From: Pegoplata infirma
Taxonomy: Eukaryota; Arthropoda; Insecta; Diptera; Anthomyiidae
Assembly: GCA_963921195.1 (NCBI GenBank)
Contig: OY992540.1
Span: 197,711,328 to 197,775,327, forward strand
DNA: 64,000 bases
Reading direction: 5' to 3'
This document shows positions 22,719-32,360 of this stretch, one piece after another. Below the pieces are notes generated by a model, which ran no database searches, had not been told where the DNA came from, and was given only the letters and a program-made list of their open reading frames with translations. Each line of letters starts with the position of its first letter. Position 1 is the stretch's first letter. The translations under genes and the position numbers were made by a program.

Positions 22719-22867
22719 CACCATCCTTTGGAGCAAACAAATTCTCAGTTGACGAAATATTGAAAAAATATTTTATAAAATTTTTTAAAATGCAATCCTT
22801 TAAAACGTTGGGAAAAACTATTAGAAAAATATATGTATACTGTTAGCAATGTATAAAAGATTGGCTA

Positions 22868-24124
22868 CACGCAAAAAAAAAATTGTGTCAGATTGAGCAA
22901 TCCTACTTTGTAAAATTTTTTTCATACCAAAAAATTTTTTTTACCAAATTTTTGCTAAAATTATGCTTGTCGATGTTAAAGTAACATAATTAGTTTTTTA
23001 TGTAAAATAACCAAGTAGCTTGCACAATAACGCAAATTACTTGCACAAAAATTTATAGAAAGAAAACAACAAAAAAAAAAAAAACAAATACAGACCGCCA
23101 TTTTCATTTTGTATTTTTGTGTGCGTGCTTCGTTTATTTTTTGTGTTATAAAAACATAAAAAGGAAATTGATAAATAAAATTAAAATAAATTAATAAATA
23201 AAAATAAATATTTAGTTTTTTAAAAGATAAATTAATGTAAGATAAAAAAATGCTAAAGTTAATTTTGCTGTCATTACTTAAAACACCATTCATTTAGCAA
23301 AACCAATGGGGTCCCAGACGTTTGTTTCAATGAATTACAAATGGAATGATATAGTGAGTATACCCCTATTCCGAAGACACCAATAAGGTTTAATAGATTT
23401 TTAGTTAAAAATTAGTGTTTGGTAATAATTTTCTATTTTTACAGGGTACTGCTAAATAAGTTTTTGAAGTTATGGCGAATCCTTCACTACAATAAAGAGC
23501 GTTGGCACCAGTCCTCCCAGAGTCCAGACATGTTTTGATGGGTTACAAATGGAATCACAAAGTAAGTGTTCCCCCTAACCAAAAGACCAATGGTGTTTAC
23601 TAGTTTTTTAAATTAAAAATTTATGTTTTGTAATAAATTTTCTATTTTTACAGGATGCTTTTAAATAAATTCGTGAAGCTATAGCGGATCCTTCACTTCA
23701 AGAAAAAGCGTTGGCAGCAGTCACTGGAGAAAATTGTTCATAAAGGGTCAGTTGGTCGGTGGTAAATAAAATCCTACACAACATTTATTATATTAAAATG
23801 GATTTATTCTGTGAAAATTTTAAATTCAACAAATATACAAATTTTTACAAAAATTTTATAGAAAATTTATTTTAGCATAAATGTGGTAATTTTTAGCATT
23901 ATTTTAAGTCACATTTTCTAATTATTTTAGTATATTTCACCATTTTTCTTTTGGTATATTTTACCAAGTTTTTGCTTAAATAGCATTAGCATTTTCTTCA
24001 AAATTTTTTACATAAGTGTTTTGGCTAAATTACGAAAACTACTTCGTCGGTTGTAGTATTAGCATATTTTTGGTAAAATTATGCCAGATTTTTGCCCACT
24101 CCGACACAGATTTTTTTTTGCGTG
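22868..24124. mobile_element. 1.26 kb CAC-terminated MITE
   Basis: The left end CACGCAAAAAAAAAATTGTG plus TCAGATTGAGCAA matches the inverted right end (CACGCAAAAAAAAATCTGTG, TCGGAGTGGGCAA). TA precedes the left end (22866-22867); AA follows the right. Inside are a DINE 3' fragment and a two-copy ~200 bp duplication (23310-23745). No transposase. Confidence 0.65.
23310..23745 (+). repeat. Two-copy ~200 bp repeat with splice-like signals
   Basis: Each copy begins with DINE 3'-end sequence (GGGGTCCCAGAC... GGAATGATATAGTGAGTATA in copy 1). Both contain TTTCTATTTTTACAGG near 23445 and 23645, followed by similar sequence ending in CCTTCACTnCAA and GCGTTGGCA. Copy 2 has a consensus-like donor (AAAGTAAGTGT, about 23556) about 90 bp before the TTTTTACAG acceptor. 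The downstream sequence would read DAFK*IREAIADPSLQEKAL. A captured exon is possible but unproven. Confidence 0.4.
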
Positions 24125-24289
24125 AAGGGTTACTAAGTTGTTTTTTTTTTTAACCGAAACATCTTTTTAGGACCTCGATAAATTATTTTCTTGACGAAGT
24201 TTTTACATATTGCTAAAAGAGAGTTTGATATTTTTTTTGTAACTAAACTTTTTTCAGCAGAACCGTAATTCAAATTAAAAATGACACAT

Positions 24290-25080
24290 TATATTATTCT
24301 TAGCAATTACAGTCCTTTATGGACCAATACTTCTTCAACTATCGTTCTCCATTTATCTCTGTCAATGGCCTTTTGTTTATAGTTTTCAAATTTGATTACT
24401 TGTAAATCTTCTTCAACATCATCTTTCCACCTTTTTCTTGGCCGTCCTTTTTTTCTAATACCTTCTGGGTGTTGTTCAAAAACTTTCTTCACTGTCATGC
24501 AGTCGTTCATTCGTAAAATATGTCCAAGCCAGCGTATTCGTTGTGCTTTTATAAAACGTATAATATTTTGACTTTCATTAAGTATCTCTAACTCATCATT
24601 GTACCGGGATCTGTACACTCCTTCTTCAATTTCAATTGGGCCAAAGATTTTACGTAGAATTTTTCTTTCAAAACAAAGTAGTTGATGTATGTCTGATGTT
24701 TTTAGTGTCCAAATTTCACTCCCATACGATAGGACTGGTCTTATAAGTGTTCTATAAAGATTAAGTTTCAGCTTCTTAGATAACAAGGAGGATCTAAAGA
24801 GTTTTAGATGAAGAAACCAGGTTCTATTCGCAGATTGGATGCGATCTTGTATTGCTACAGTGGTGTCCCCATGTGAACTTAAATTGATTCCAAGATATTT
24901 AAATTCTTTAACAGATTCGTACACATTATCAGATATAACAAGGTCTGGTGAGTCTTGCTGTATGTGTGAACGGAGCATATATTTTGTTTTTGTTCTATAA
25001 ATCATCAGTCCTGTAGTCTGCGCTGCTTCTTCTAATTGTTTAAAAGTATCTTTCAGTATGTTTCTACTTCTGGCAATTAT
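24290..25080 (-). mobile_element. 5'-truncated LINE insertion with 10 bp target duplication
   Basis: AATGACACAT occurs at 24280-24289 and 25081-25090, exactly flanking a segment that codes for the C-terminal part of a reverse transcriptase. On the coding (minus) strand the element ends with a short AATAATATA tail instead of a long poly(A). This is what an abortive target-primed reverse transcription event leaves. It lies in the 3.9 kb hAT element. Confidence 0.75.
24307..25080 (-). CDS. Non-LTR retrotransposon reverse transcriptase, C-terminal fragment
   Basis: The frame is open from the insertion junction at 25080 to a stop at 24307 (about 257 codons). The first ATG-initiated stretch of 232 residues starts at 25005, but no start is expected in a truncated copy. 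Upstream of that Met, residues RSRNILKDTFKQLEEAAQT lead into GLMIYRTKTKYM, which resembles the region after the catalytic YxDD motif. EFKYLGI (residues 34-40 of the 232) resembles the next RT motif. IRPVLSYGSEIW (88-99), FIKAQRIRWLGH (151-162) and KGRPRKRWKDDVEEDL (186-201) are typical of the C-terminal tail of insect LINE ORF2 proteins. The YxDD core and endonuclease are absent, so the fragment cannot be active. The clade is uncertain (RTE- or Jockey-like). No internal stop is seen, which suggests fairly recent insertion. Confidence 0.8.
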   Translation of the reverse strand: MIARSRNILKDTFKQLEEAAQTTGLMIYRTKTKYMLRSHIQQDSPDLVISDNVYESVKEFKYLGINLSSHGDTTVAIQDRIQSANRTWFLHLKLFRSSLLSKKLKLNLYRTLIRPVLSYGSEIWTLKTSDIHQLLCFERKILRKIFGPIEIEEGVYRSRYNDELEILNESQNIIRFIKAQRIRWLGHILRMNDCMTVKKVFEQHPEGIRKKGRPRKRWKDDVEEDLQVIKFENYKQKAIDRDKWRTIVEEVLVHKGL

Positions 25081-25269
25081 AATGACACATCAAAACACAA
25101 AATAAAGCAAAAAAAAAAGATAAAAAAGATATTTCGGTTAATCGGTTAACCGACACAAATTAATCGGTTTATTTGTTATTTGAAAATTGACAATTTTAAA
25201 TTATTCGAACAGTTAATCGACCAAAATTAATCGGTTAACCGATTAACGGTTAATCGATTGAATACCCCA

Positions 25270-25277
25270 ATATATCG
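25270..25277 (+). repeat. hAT target-site duplication, right copy
   Basis: ATATATCG, identical to 21367-21374, immediately outside the inverted TGGGG terminus. Confidence 0.8.
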
Positions 25278-25384
25278 ACAATTTTGCATAAATTTTAACG
25301 AGATTTTGAAAAAAAGTAATATTATATACAGTGGGCAATTTGTTAAAGACAAAGTTAACAATACTAAACGTTATTATTACACTG

Positions 25385-25983
25385 TTCGACACCGAAAATC
25401 TCCCAGTGAAATATCAAACTGGTCCTTGAAGATTTTGGTCTCCTGATTCCAAATCTAGCATCCAAATTTTTCTATCATGTACCATTTTTGAGATATACAC
25501 TGTTAAAAATTCAAAACATCAATATTTTATCACTTTTGGGGGTCCACTGTTACGATTCTTAAGTTGGTTTCACAAAATATGACTTAATATTATATAAAAT
25601 GGCCATCCTAATTCCAAAATTGCAATCCAAAATTTTCTAGCATGTTCAGTGTTCGAGATATTCGCAATTGAAAATTTTAGTGTGGCGGTGGAGTTTGAGT
25701 TTTTCAAAGACCAATATTTAAAATGCGCACGCGATAGAAAAATTTCGATGATAGATTTGGAATCATGAGGTTATATTTATACTAAATGTAGTCATACTTT
25801 GTGTGAGCAACTTAAGAACACGTTACAGGGCAGACCCAAAAAGTACTAAATAAGCGTATTTTTCAATTTTCAAACTCGAATATCTTAAAAACCTTACTTG
25901 ATGGAAAAATTTGGAAAGCATTTTTATTTTATTCTATTGTATTCTGAATCATGGGAGTGCTAATTGCTATGAATTTGTTCAAC
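25385..25983. mobile_element. TA-target element in the left arm of the CAGTGGGC palindrome
   Basis: The opposite arm shows the uninterrupted sequence (reverse complement ACGTTATTATTATCAAACGA). This defines an insertion starting CACTGTTCGACA and ending TGTTCAACAGGGT with TA on each side. The ends are imperfect inverted repeats. The first 170 bp are related to 6170-6345. Non-coding. Confidence 0.6.
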
Positions 25984-26763
25984 AGGGTTATCAAACGAGT
26001 ATTATTTTAAAAAATGATATGTAGGTAATTTTTAATTTAAGCTTAATAGGGTCAAGATTGAGTAAATAATAAATATGCTACGAGGGTCGATCTGGAAAAT
26101 GAAATTATTTATAGACATTATTTAGAACATATTTTAAAAATATTTCCAACTCGATTTTTTCCAAGTTCAAACATTAAAAATTTCAAAAAAAAGGTCCAAT
26201 AGCTTTTATTAAGTGATCAAATATTTTTTCCAACACCCCAAACAAACAGTGAAATTTTTTTAACTACAGTAGAAAAAATCCACATTTATTGACCTTAAAT
26301 TTTTTGAAACCAATTTTTTGTGAACAAAGAAAATATGTTATTGTTTACTAATTTTAGTATGCCTAAGTGTATAGTAATAAAATATTAAAATAATTAAAAT
26401 TTTTCTTTGTTTACAAAAAATTAGTGGTCAAAAAAATTGGAGGTCAATAAATGTGGACTTTTTTTACTGTACCTAAAAAATTTCACTGTTTCTTAGGATT
26501 GTTGGAAAAATTATGTGATCACAGAATTAAAAACTATTGGTAATTTTTTTAGATTTTCAATGTTTAAAGTTGGAAAAATATCGACTTAGAAATATTTTTA
26601 AAAAATTTTCTGAAAAATGTCTATTAACAGATTCATTTTCCAGATCGACCCTTGTAGCAGATTTATTATTTACTCAATCTGGACGCTATCAAGCTTAAAT
26701 TAAAGCTTTTAAAAATTATTTAAATAACATTTTTTATAATAATACTCGTTTGATAATAATAAC

Positions 26764-27331
26764 TAGGGATGAGATTTTCATGCACTAAAAAATCGAAAAT
26801 ATGCGCTTAAAATATGCGCTAAAAAATTCAAAATATGCACTAAAAAACCTAAAAATATGCACTTAAAAATAAAATTTGTGCAATAAAAATCTGGTTTTTA
26901 TAGGAAAAACTTCTTAAAAAGCAAAACGCCGGGTTTAAATAGTAACATTTAAAACTTTATATAAGCAAGATTTTTTAGAAATTAACGCAATCTATAAAAA
27001 AAAATAAAAGAAGAAAATAATTTTTCTTATTTTCAAAATAAATTTTTAAAATTTAAAATAGTTTTTGAAACGAATAAATTTCAATTTGATTTTTTGCTAA
27101 TTTATGCCAAAATATGCAAAAATATGCACTTAAAAGTTGGAAATATGCACAAAATATGCATTTAAAACCAAAATATGCAAAAATATGCATTTTCACCAAA
27201 ATATGCAAAAATATGCAAAAACAAATCGATGCCATTTTAACGCAAATTTCTTGATTCGGAAAGATAATTGGTCGATATCGTTTTTTGACTATCGACAAAA
27301 AACATGCATTTGCATGGAAATCTCATCCCTA
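26764..27331. mobile_element. 568 bp hAT-type MITE with exact 8 bp target duplication
   Basis: ATAATAAC is present at 26756-26763 and 27332-27339. The termini are TAGGGATGAGATTTTCATGC and the inverse of TAGGGATGAGATTTCCATGC. The interior is dominated by AAATATGCACTTAAAA-type repeats. The subterminal TTCATGCACTAAAAA is shared with the hAT-type element at 61834-63274. Non-coding. The opposite arm of the host palindrome gives the empty site. Confidence 0.8.
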
Positions 27332-27416
27332 ATAATAACGTTTAGTATTGTTAACTTTGTCTTTAACAAATTGCATCTACTATAAAAATGTTTCCAATGT
27401 ATTGCCGCCCACTGTA

Positions 27417-27934
27417 TGTATACACAGATGATGCCAATATCAAAGACCGTCTGCGAGATAGCACACATTATTTAACACAGTTAGTTTCCAAAAAACTCCT
27501 ACTAAGATTCATGTTTAAAGATCTCTGATAATTTCGATGATTAATATAATAATTCTAAGCGTGGTATTTAAACTCGTCTAATTTGTTTGCTAAACAAACC
27601 ACAGTTTCACATAATCGGGCTTTAATTTAACAGGTGTTAAAAGATTTCGTTAAATATTAAAAACAGTTTTTTTTTTTTTTTAATATAATTAAACAAGTTC
27701 ATTCATATGTACTAACGTACATGTGCTTCCCTGTTATCGTCAAAAGCAAACAATATTTTAAAGAAATAAAAATGTGTAGAAGTCTGTTTTGAAAACTTCA
27801 AACATATTTCAAACAAGTGTTTTTTTATTTTCTTAAACGTTTTTATTTAAATTTCAACAAGCGTACACTTGTTTTTTTACACAGCTACAGGGGTTGGGCA
27901 ATTGAGTAAGAACACTAAACAGACAGTGGCTCTA
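27417..27934. other. No gene recognised
   Basis: AT-rich, unique-looking sequence between two elements. No credible frame. Confidence 0.35.
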
Positions 27935-28180
27935 CACAAAAAAATCCAATGAACGATTTTAGTAGTATTTATGAAGAAATTCATACAATTTATTAACTTT
28001 TTCATAATAGTTATAAACTTTTTCATAGTTTTTATCAAAAATGTTAAATAGTTCTTAAATTTCACATATTATGATTTATTTATAAATACTATGAAACAGT
28101 TTATAAATATTATGAAAATAAATTGTATGAATTTGTTCATAAAACCTATGAAAGTTGTTCATTGGATTTTTTTTTCTGTG
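27935..28180. mobile_element. 246 bp CAC-terminated MITE
   Basis: CACAAAAAAATCCAATGAAC at the left is inverted at the right (GTTCATTGGATTTTTTTTTC, TGTG). TA precedes and TC follows. The interior is rich in TTCATAR/CTATGAA motifs like those of the 941 bp element at 15764, which suggests a related transposase. Non-coding. Confidence 0.65.
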
Positions 28181-29290
28181 TCGAAATATAACTTTAGTCG
28201 AATTTTCTTTAGTCTAAAACTCCAATTCAGTAACCATGGAAAGCTGACAGGTAAATTGTCGCTGAGGAATAACTATAAGAGCCCAATCAACTAACAGAAT
28301 GATTCCTTAATCTAGATGGATTCTTAAAAATGGTGTGAAAAGGAAACTACTAAAGGCGGACTCTCAGATCTTAATAAAATTTATGTTTGGAGAGCAGAAT
28401 GGAAAATAAAGGAACACTTGAGATCCGTCTTCCTATCATGCTATGATAATTATAATTTATTACACCACGGCAATTCGATTAGCCAGTAAAAAAAGGCAGA
28501 TATCTTTCCAAATTATTTGATTCTGTCGTTCAGTATGCTGATATAATCAACCACCAGGCAACGATCCCCCAACCTTGTTACTTAAATATTTCATTCGTCT
28601 CTCCACCGTAACCTTATTTAGTTGTCCATCCCCTGTTTATCTGATTACTTTACATACATGTATCTGTTTCATTATTTGTGTTGTTTTTATTTTGCGCCTT
28701 CTTTTTATGCTGACTCTCTAACGTCTTTTAACCACCACAATACGCAGAGCACCATGCACTTGACATTCACATTGAAATTTTTGGTACGTACTTCAATTAC
28801 AGCGTTGTTTAAAAAAATAGCATCAGAGATATGGATCCAAGTTTTAAGTTTGTAACTATTTTAAAAATGCTAAAAAATCTAACTTACAAAAATATTTAGA
28901 ACACTTTTCTGTATTAACAGAGGGTTTCTCCGTAAGCCCATATCTTAGAAAGTCAATCAGAGTCAATAGCAATCGAAATTCTTATAAAACATGATTTTTC
29001 CATTTTTTCTTGATGCCTTAAATTATGCTTTGATAAATACAAGACATTTATATCATTTTCACAACTCTGAAATATAAAAACATGAAAAAAAATATAAAAA
29101 ACTTACCTACTTATTTTTGTGGTTTTCCTATGGGCCAACCGGTCTATGTGAGGAGTCTTTAACTCTGCCACCTCCAACCTAAGCTTGAAGCATAATTTTA
29201 GGCATACTTGAAAATTGAAAAATCGCACTTTCGAGTAGAATTTCAATCACTTTCAACTCCAAGAATCAGCTCCCAGATCTTATAAAACTT
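28181..29290. other. No gene recognised
   Basis: Unique-looking sequence, less AT-rich around 28500-28800. The 77-codon frame at 28622-28855 has no recognisable domain. No repeat structure is seen. Confidence 0.35.
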
Positions 29291-29296
29291 AGATTA

Positions 29297-30000
29297 CACC
29301 GCTCTACAAATCTGAGGTTTGTCGCTGCGTTTTGGATGAAACCAAAAAAAGTTGATAGGGTTTGGTGCCCCGATTCCAAAACGGTCACTCAAATTTTTCT
29401 ATCACGTCACAATTTTGAGAAAATCGCGGTTAAAGTGTCAAAAAATGCCCATTTTGACCATTTTTGAACGCCTATAAAATAAGATCCTGACATGCAAATG
29501 ACTTGGTATCAAGCTCATTCGAAAGAGTGTAATTTTCTCTTTCAGACAAGATCAAATCTTCTTGAAATTTAATTTTCTAAAGTTTTAAAAAAATCATTAG
29601 CCACAAGTGCTTTAAATCTTAAATTTACGTATGAATTTGTATGGAAATTAGTTAAAAAAACACTGTGTAAATAAACTAAATATTTAAAAAAAATGGAAGG
29701 TTTTTTGCTAATGATTTTTTTACCATTTTCGAAAATTAAATTTTTAGAACTTTTTATCTAATCAATAAGAGAAAATTATAAGCTTTCGAATGAGCTTGAT
29801 ACCACGTCATTTCCATGACAGGATCTCATTTTATAAGCTTTTAAAAAGGGTCAAAAATGCTCTTTTTCTGCACTTTAACCGCGAATTACTCAAAATCCTG
29901 ACGTGATAGACAGATTTGGGCTCCGGATTTGGAATCAGCGCAACAGTCACTATCCAAATCACTTACCAGAATCCAATACGCATTTTCTTGTTGAGCTGTG
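29297..30000. mobile_element. 704 bp palindromic CAC-terminated element
   Basis: The left end CACCGCTCTACAAATCTGAG and the inverted right end CACAGCTCAACAAGAAAATG are related. The arms continue through ATCACGTCA, GGTATCAAGCTCATTCGAAA and TCATTAGC-type blocks to a centre near 29650. TA precedes the left end and TT follows the right. Non-coding. Confidence 0.6.
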
Positions 30001-30999
30001 TTATTGAAAAGATAACCAAAATCTCGAATAAAAAGTGTTAAGAATTTATTAAATTGTCTTCGACTATAATTTGAATTGAAAGACCTAATACTGTTTTGCC
30101 AGTTAGAGGGTTATTCCAGTTTTATTATGTTTGTAGTTTTCAATCTTCAGCTCCAGGTTTTAAAATATAAAAACCTGCATATTGTTTTACTATTTTTTTA
30201 ACCACCACTGTATTCCTTTAACTTAAGTATACTTTGTATGTATATATGTACTTAAAATTTAAGACGTGTTGGTATTGTCGTATCTAATGTCTATGATCTA
30301 CACCGTGTTAATAAGTGGTTTCAGCCTTATTTAGTTATTTTTGGTTATTTATGCATGTTTAATTGTCCAGCAGTTTGTACTGTACACTGTTGATGATAAT
30401 GATGATTGGAAGGGGATTTGGCGTAAAATACTTTAAAATATATAATTTAAAAATTTATTTTTTCATTTGATGTTTAAGGTCACATAAATGATTTGTTTTA
30501 ATTACCTTTTGTTTTATTATTTCTTCTAAAATTGACGACGGAATGAAAAAAATTTAAAAATTAATGAGTGTCAACATAATACTAAATGAACAATAGTTAA
30601 GATCAAAATGACAAGCGATGTCATTAAATTATATAATTAAACAATGGAATTCAATCTAAAGTTTAAATACAATTAAGAATTTTTTTGTGTGTTAGTGGTG
30701 TCATGGTGCTAACTTTTGTGGGTGAATATGTCGCAGCTATGACTCGTGAAAAGAGTCATAGCTTTATAATTATTTAACTACATGATGTAGAAAAATCGAT
30801 CACAAACAACTTCGATCTACTAAACAAGCCAGTGCAATAAAAAGAAAGAACAACAATCTTGTGGGATAGGTTCACTTAAGCTGAGCCTCTTCCAGAGAAC
30901 TGCTTGGTTATACTATTTAAGGATGTGTAGTAGTTAAGGGAAGATCTCGTTTTAAGGTACATTGAGTTGAGATTGGGTTGTGCAACCCTTAAAAAAAAC
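30001..30999. other. No gene recognised; one perfect hairpin
   Basis: Unique-looking AT-rich sequence. The only structure I see is the hairpin at 30735-30763. Confidence 0.35.
30735..30763. other. Perfect 11 bp stem-loop
   Basis: AGCTATGACTC, a 7-nt loop GTGAAAA, then GAGTCATAGCT. Without a flanking T run or gene, its role is unknown. Confidence 0.5.
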
Positions 31000-31880
31000 T
31001 AAGCAACATCTTGAGAAAAAGTTTGAAGAAAGTGAAAAGTGCTCGCTCAAAATTTCTCAGTTGCTTTTACACGCCTAAGGATGTCAGATTAGGGAAGTCT
31101 ATAGATCATATCCATTCACAGAATATCAGAACTCATTATCCGCAGTCTAGCTCTTGAGAACACAGGACAACAACAGACATAGTGTTCTGTTGTATCCTCA
31201 TCCTCAAGACAGGCTATACGCAGAGGGTCTGACAAGACATCTGTGACGAGCAGAGGCATTTTGTCCCGCAATAAGGCCACTACAGTCTCTTCTACTGAGT
31301 GTTAGTAAATAGTTTTCTAGTTTCTTGTTCTTGTCCTAAAGCATTTAGTATTCTTGAATGCCAACTCATTTTACAATTTTTCTATTAAAATTGATTTTAT
31401 GTGAGAGTTGATCCAACGGATCGTCCACGTAAAGTCTATACCAATCTGAGGCTTCGGATTGTGATAACTTGTATCTGTGCCTCTGTTTACCAAAGAAGCG
31501 GACATCTCATTTCTCCGTATTCCCTTATTTCCCGTAACCCAAAAGAAACAGATCCTGTTCCCACAATAGACCTCATTGAGTCTTCTCATACACTCCTGGA
31601 TAACTTTAGATGTTGTGACTGGAGAATCTGCTTAGGGCCCTGAGCTCATCTTGACTGGCACTGCTGATACTCATACTCCTATCTCTACATCTATTTTCAA
31701 TTATCCAAGTCCCTACGTCCAAAGTAGCAAACACTTCAGTCCATTGGTATTTTGCCCATAACATAAGAATATTTGGTTTCGTCATCCAAATACCAACCAG
31801 ATCTAGAATCAACTGAGTTACTGGAACTGTCCGTACAGAAAGTATCAAAGTAATTCCTGAGAAGTTTGTCTGAATATGAC
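31000..31880 (-). pseudogene. Decayed LINE ORF2 remnant: RNase H and CCHC-like tail
   Basis: Minus-strand fragments in shifting frames resemble the end of a LINE ORF2. Near 31650-31850: GWYLDDETKYSYVMGKIP and RDRSMSISSASQDELRAL, resembling an RNase H start and its DSQAAL motif. Near 31470-31580: ICFFWVTGNKGIRRNEMSA, resembling the RNase H WVPGHxGIxGNExAD motif with substitutions at key residues. Near 31150-31230: ACLEDEDTTEHYVCCCPVF, resembling the C-x-E-x-E-T-x-E-H-x-x-x-x-CP zinc-knuckle tail. Several stops and frameshifts separate them, so the copy is dead. An I- or LOA-type LINE would fit because those carry RNase H. Confidence 0.6.
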
Positions 31881-32185
31881 CAGTCTTTTCTTCTCGGAAA
31901 GTTTACACTACCAAACTCTGCTCAACACGTCATCCTGCCTATGACCATGGAAAACATCGTACATATCGTACATTTCGAAAGCTCATTAAAGAGTTAACCA
32001 TATCCTGCATTGTAGTTGCCATATCTCGATCCATTTTTACGGAGCCTTACATGACCCATACTCCTTGGATATGTATTTTCAAAAAAGCATGTCCTACATA
32101 GCGTTAAAATTTGCGCCTGGTGTAGTAATATCCTAGCAACCTGTTCTTTGTTTACTGTTCTTTGCCGCTGTCAGAGCGGCATTTT

Positions 32186-32360
32186 CATAACAGAAAAATG
32201 GTGCCCAGGCTGGGGCCAACGACGAAGATTATTATTAAAACCTCAATGGATGTTTCAAAAACACTGCTGTTCAAATGGATTACGCGTCAGGGCCGAGTGT
32301 TAAGAACATTAACTTGTATGAAAAGGCCAAAAATGCATGCGGTCTGAGAATAAAACCAAG
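32186..32360 (+). repeat. First part of a ~380 bp tandem-repeat unit
   Basis: TGGTGCCCAGGCTGGGGCCA, GCGTCAGGGCCGAGTGTTAA and GGCCAAAAATGCATGCGGTC match the units of the array at 36273-38545. The unit is interrupted at about 32360 and resumes at 33775-33854. Confidence 0.6.

Larger units (their letters stand above)
21375..25269. mobile_element. 3.9 kb hAT-type element with exact 8 bp target duplication
   Basis: ATATATCG flanks both ends (21367-21374 and 25270-25277). The termini are TAGGGTATTCAATTAATCG on the left and, inverted on the right, TGGGGTATTCAATCGATTAA. Both subterminal regions are full of GGTTAACCGATTAATCG motifs. An 8 bp duplication with a TAGGG/CAGGG terminus is the hAT signature. 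I see no hAT transposase in the interior; the longest frame not due to nested elements (21697-21990, 97 codons) shows no recognisable domain. Nested inside are a 605 bp MITE, a 1.26 kb MITE and a LINE fragment. Without them about 1.24 kb remains. Confidence 0.8.
25329..27414. mobile_element. 2.1 kb palindromic element (CAGTGGGC family) with TA duplication
   Basis: Ends with CAGTGGGC and its inverse, each flanked by TA (25327-25328, 27415-27416). The arms share AATTTGTTAAAGACAAAGTT, AACAATACTAAACGTTATTA, CGAGTATTAT and AGCTTAATAGGGTCAAGATT-type blocks, with the centre near 26370. The left arm holds a 599 bp insertion (25385-25983) and the right arm a 568 bp hAT-like insertion (26764-27331). 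A second, truncated copy is at 48983-49738. Frames such as 27053-27298 come from the inserted hAT MITE. No transposase. Confidence 0.75.

Noticed and set aside
27053..27298. Cys/Phe/His-rich 81-codon frame (FCIFLHILVKMHIFAYF)
   Set aside because: It comes from the ATATGCA repeats inside the hAT-type MITE at 26764-27331.
28622..28855. 77-codon hydrophobic frame
   Set aside because: Short, with no motif and no neighbouring gene structure; expected by chance in this length of sequence.
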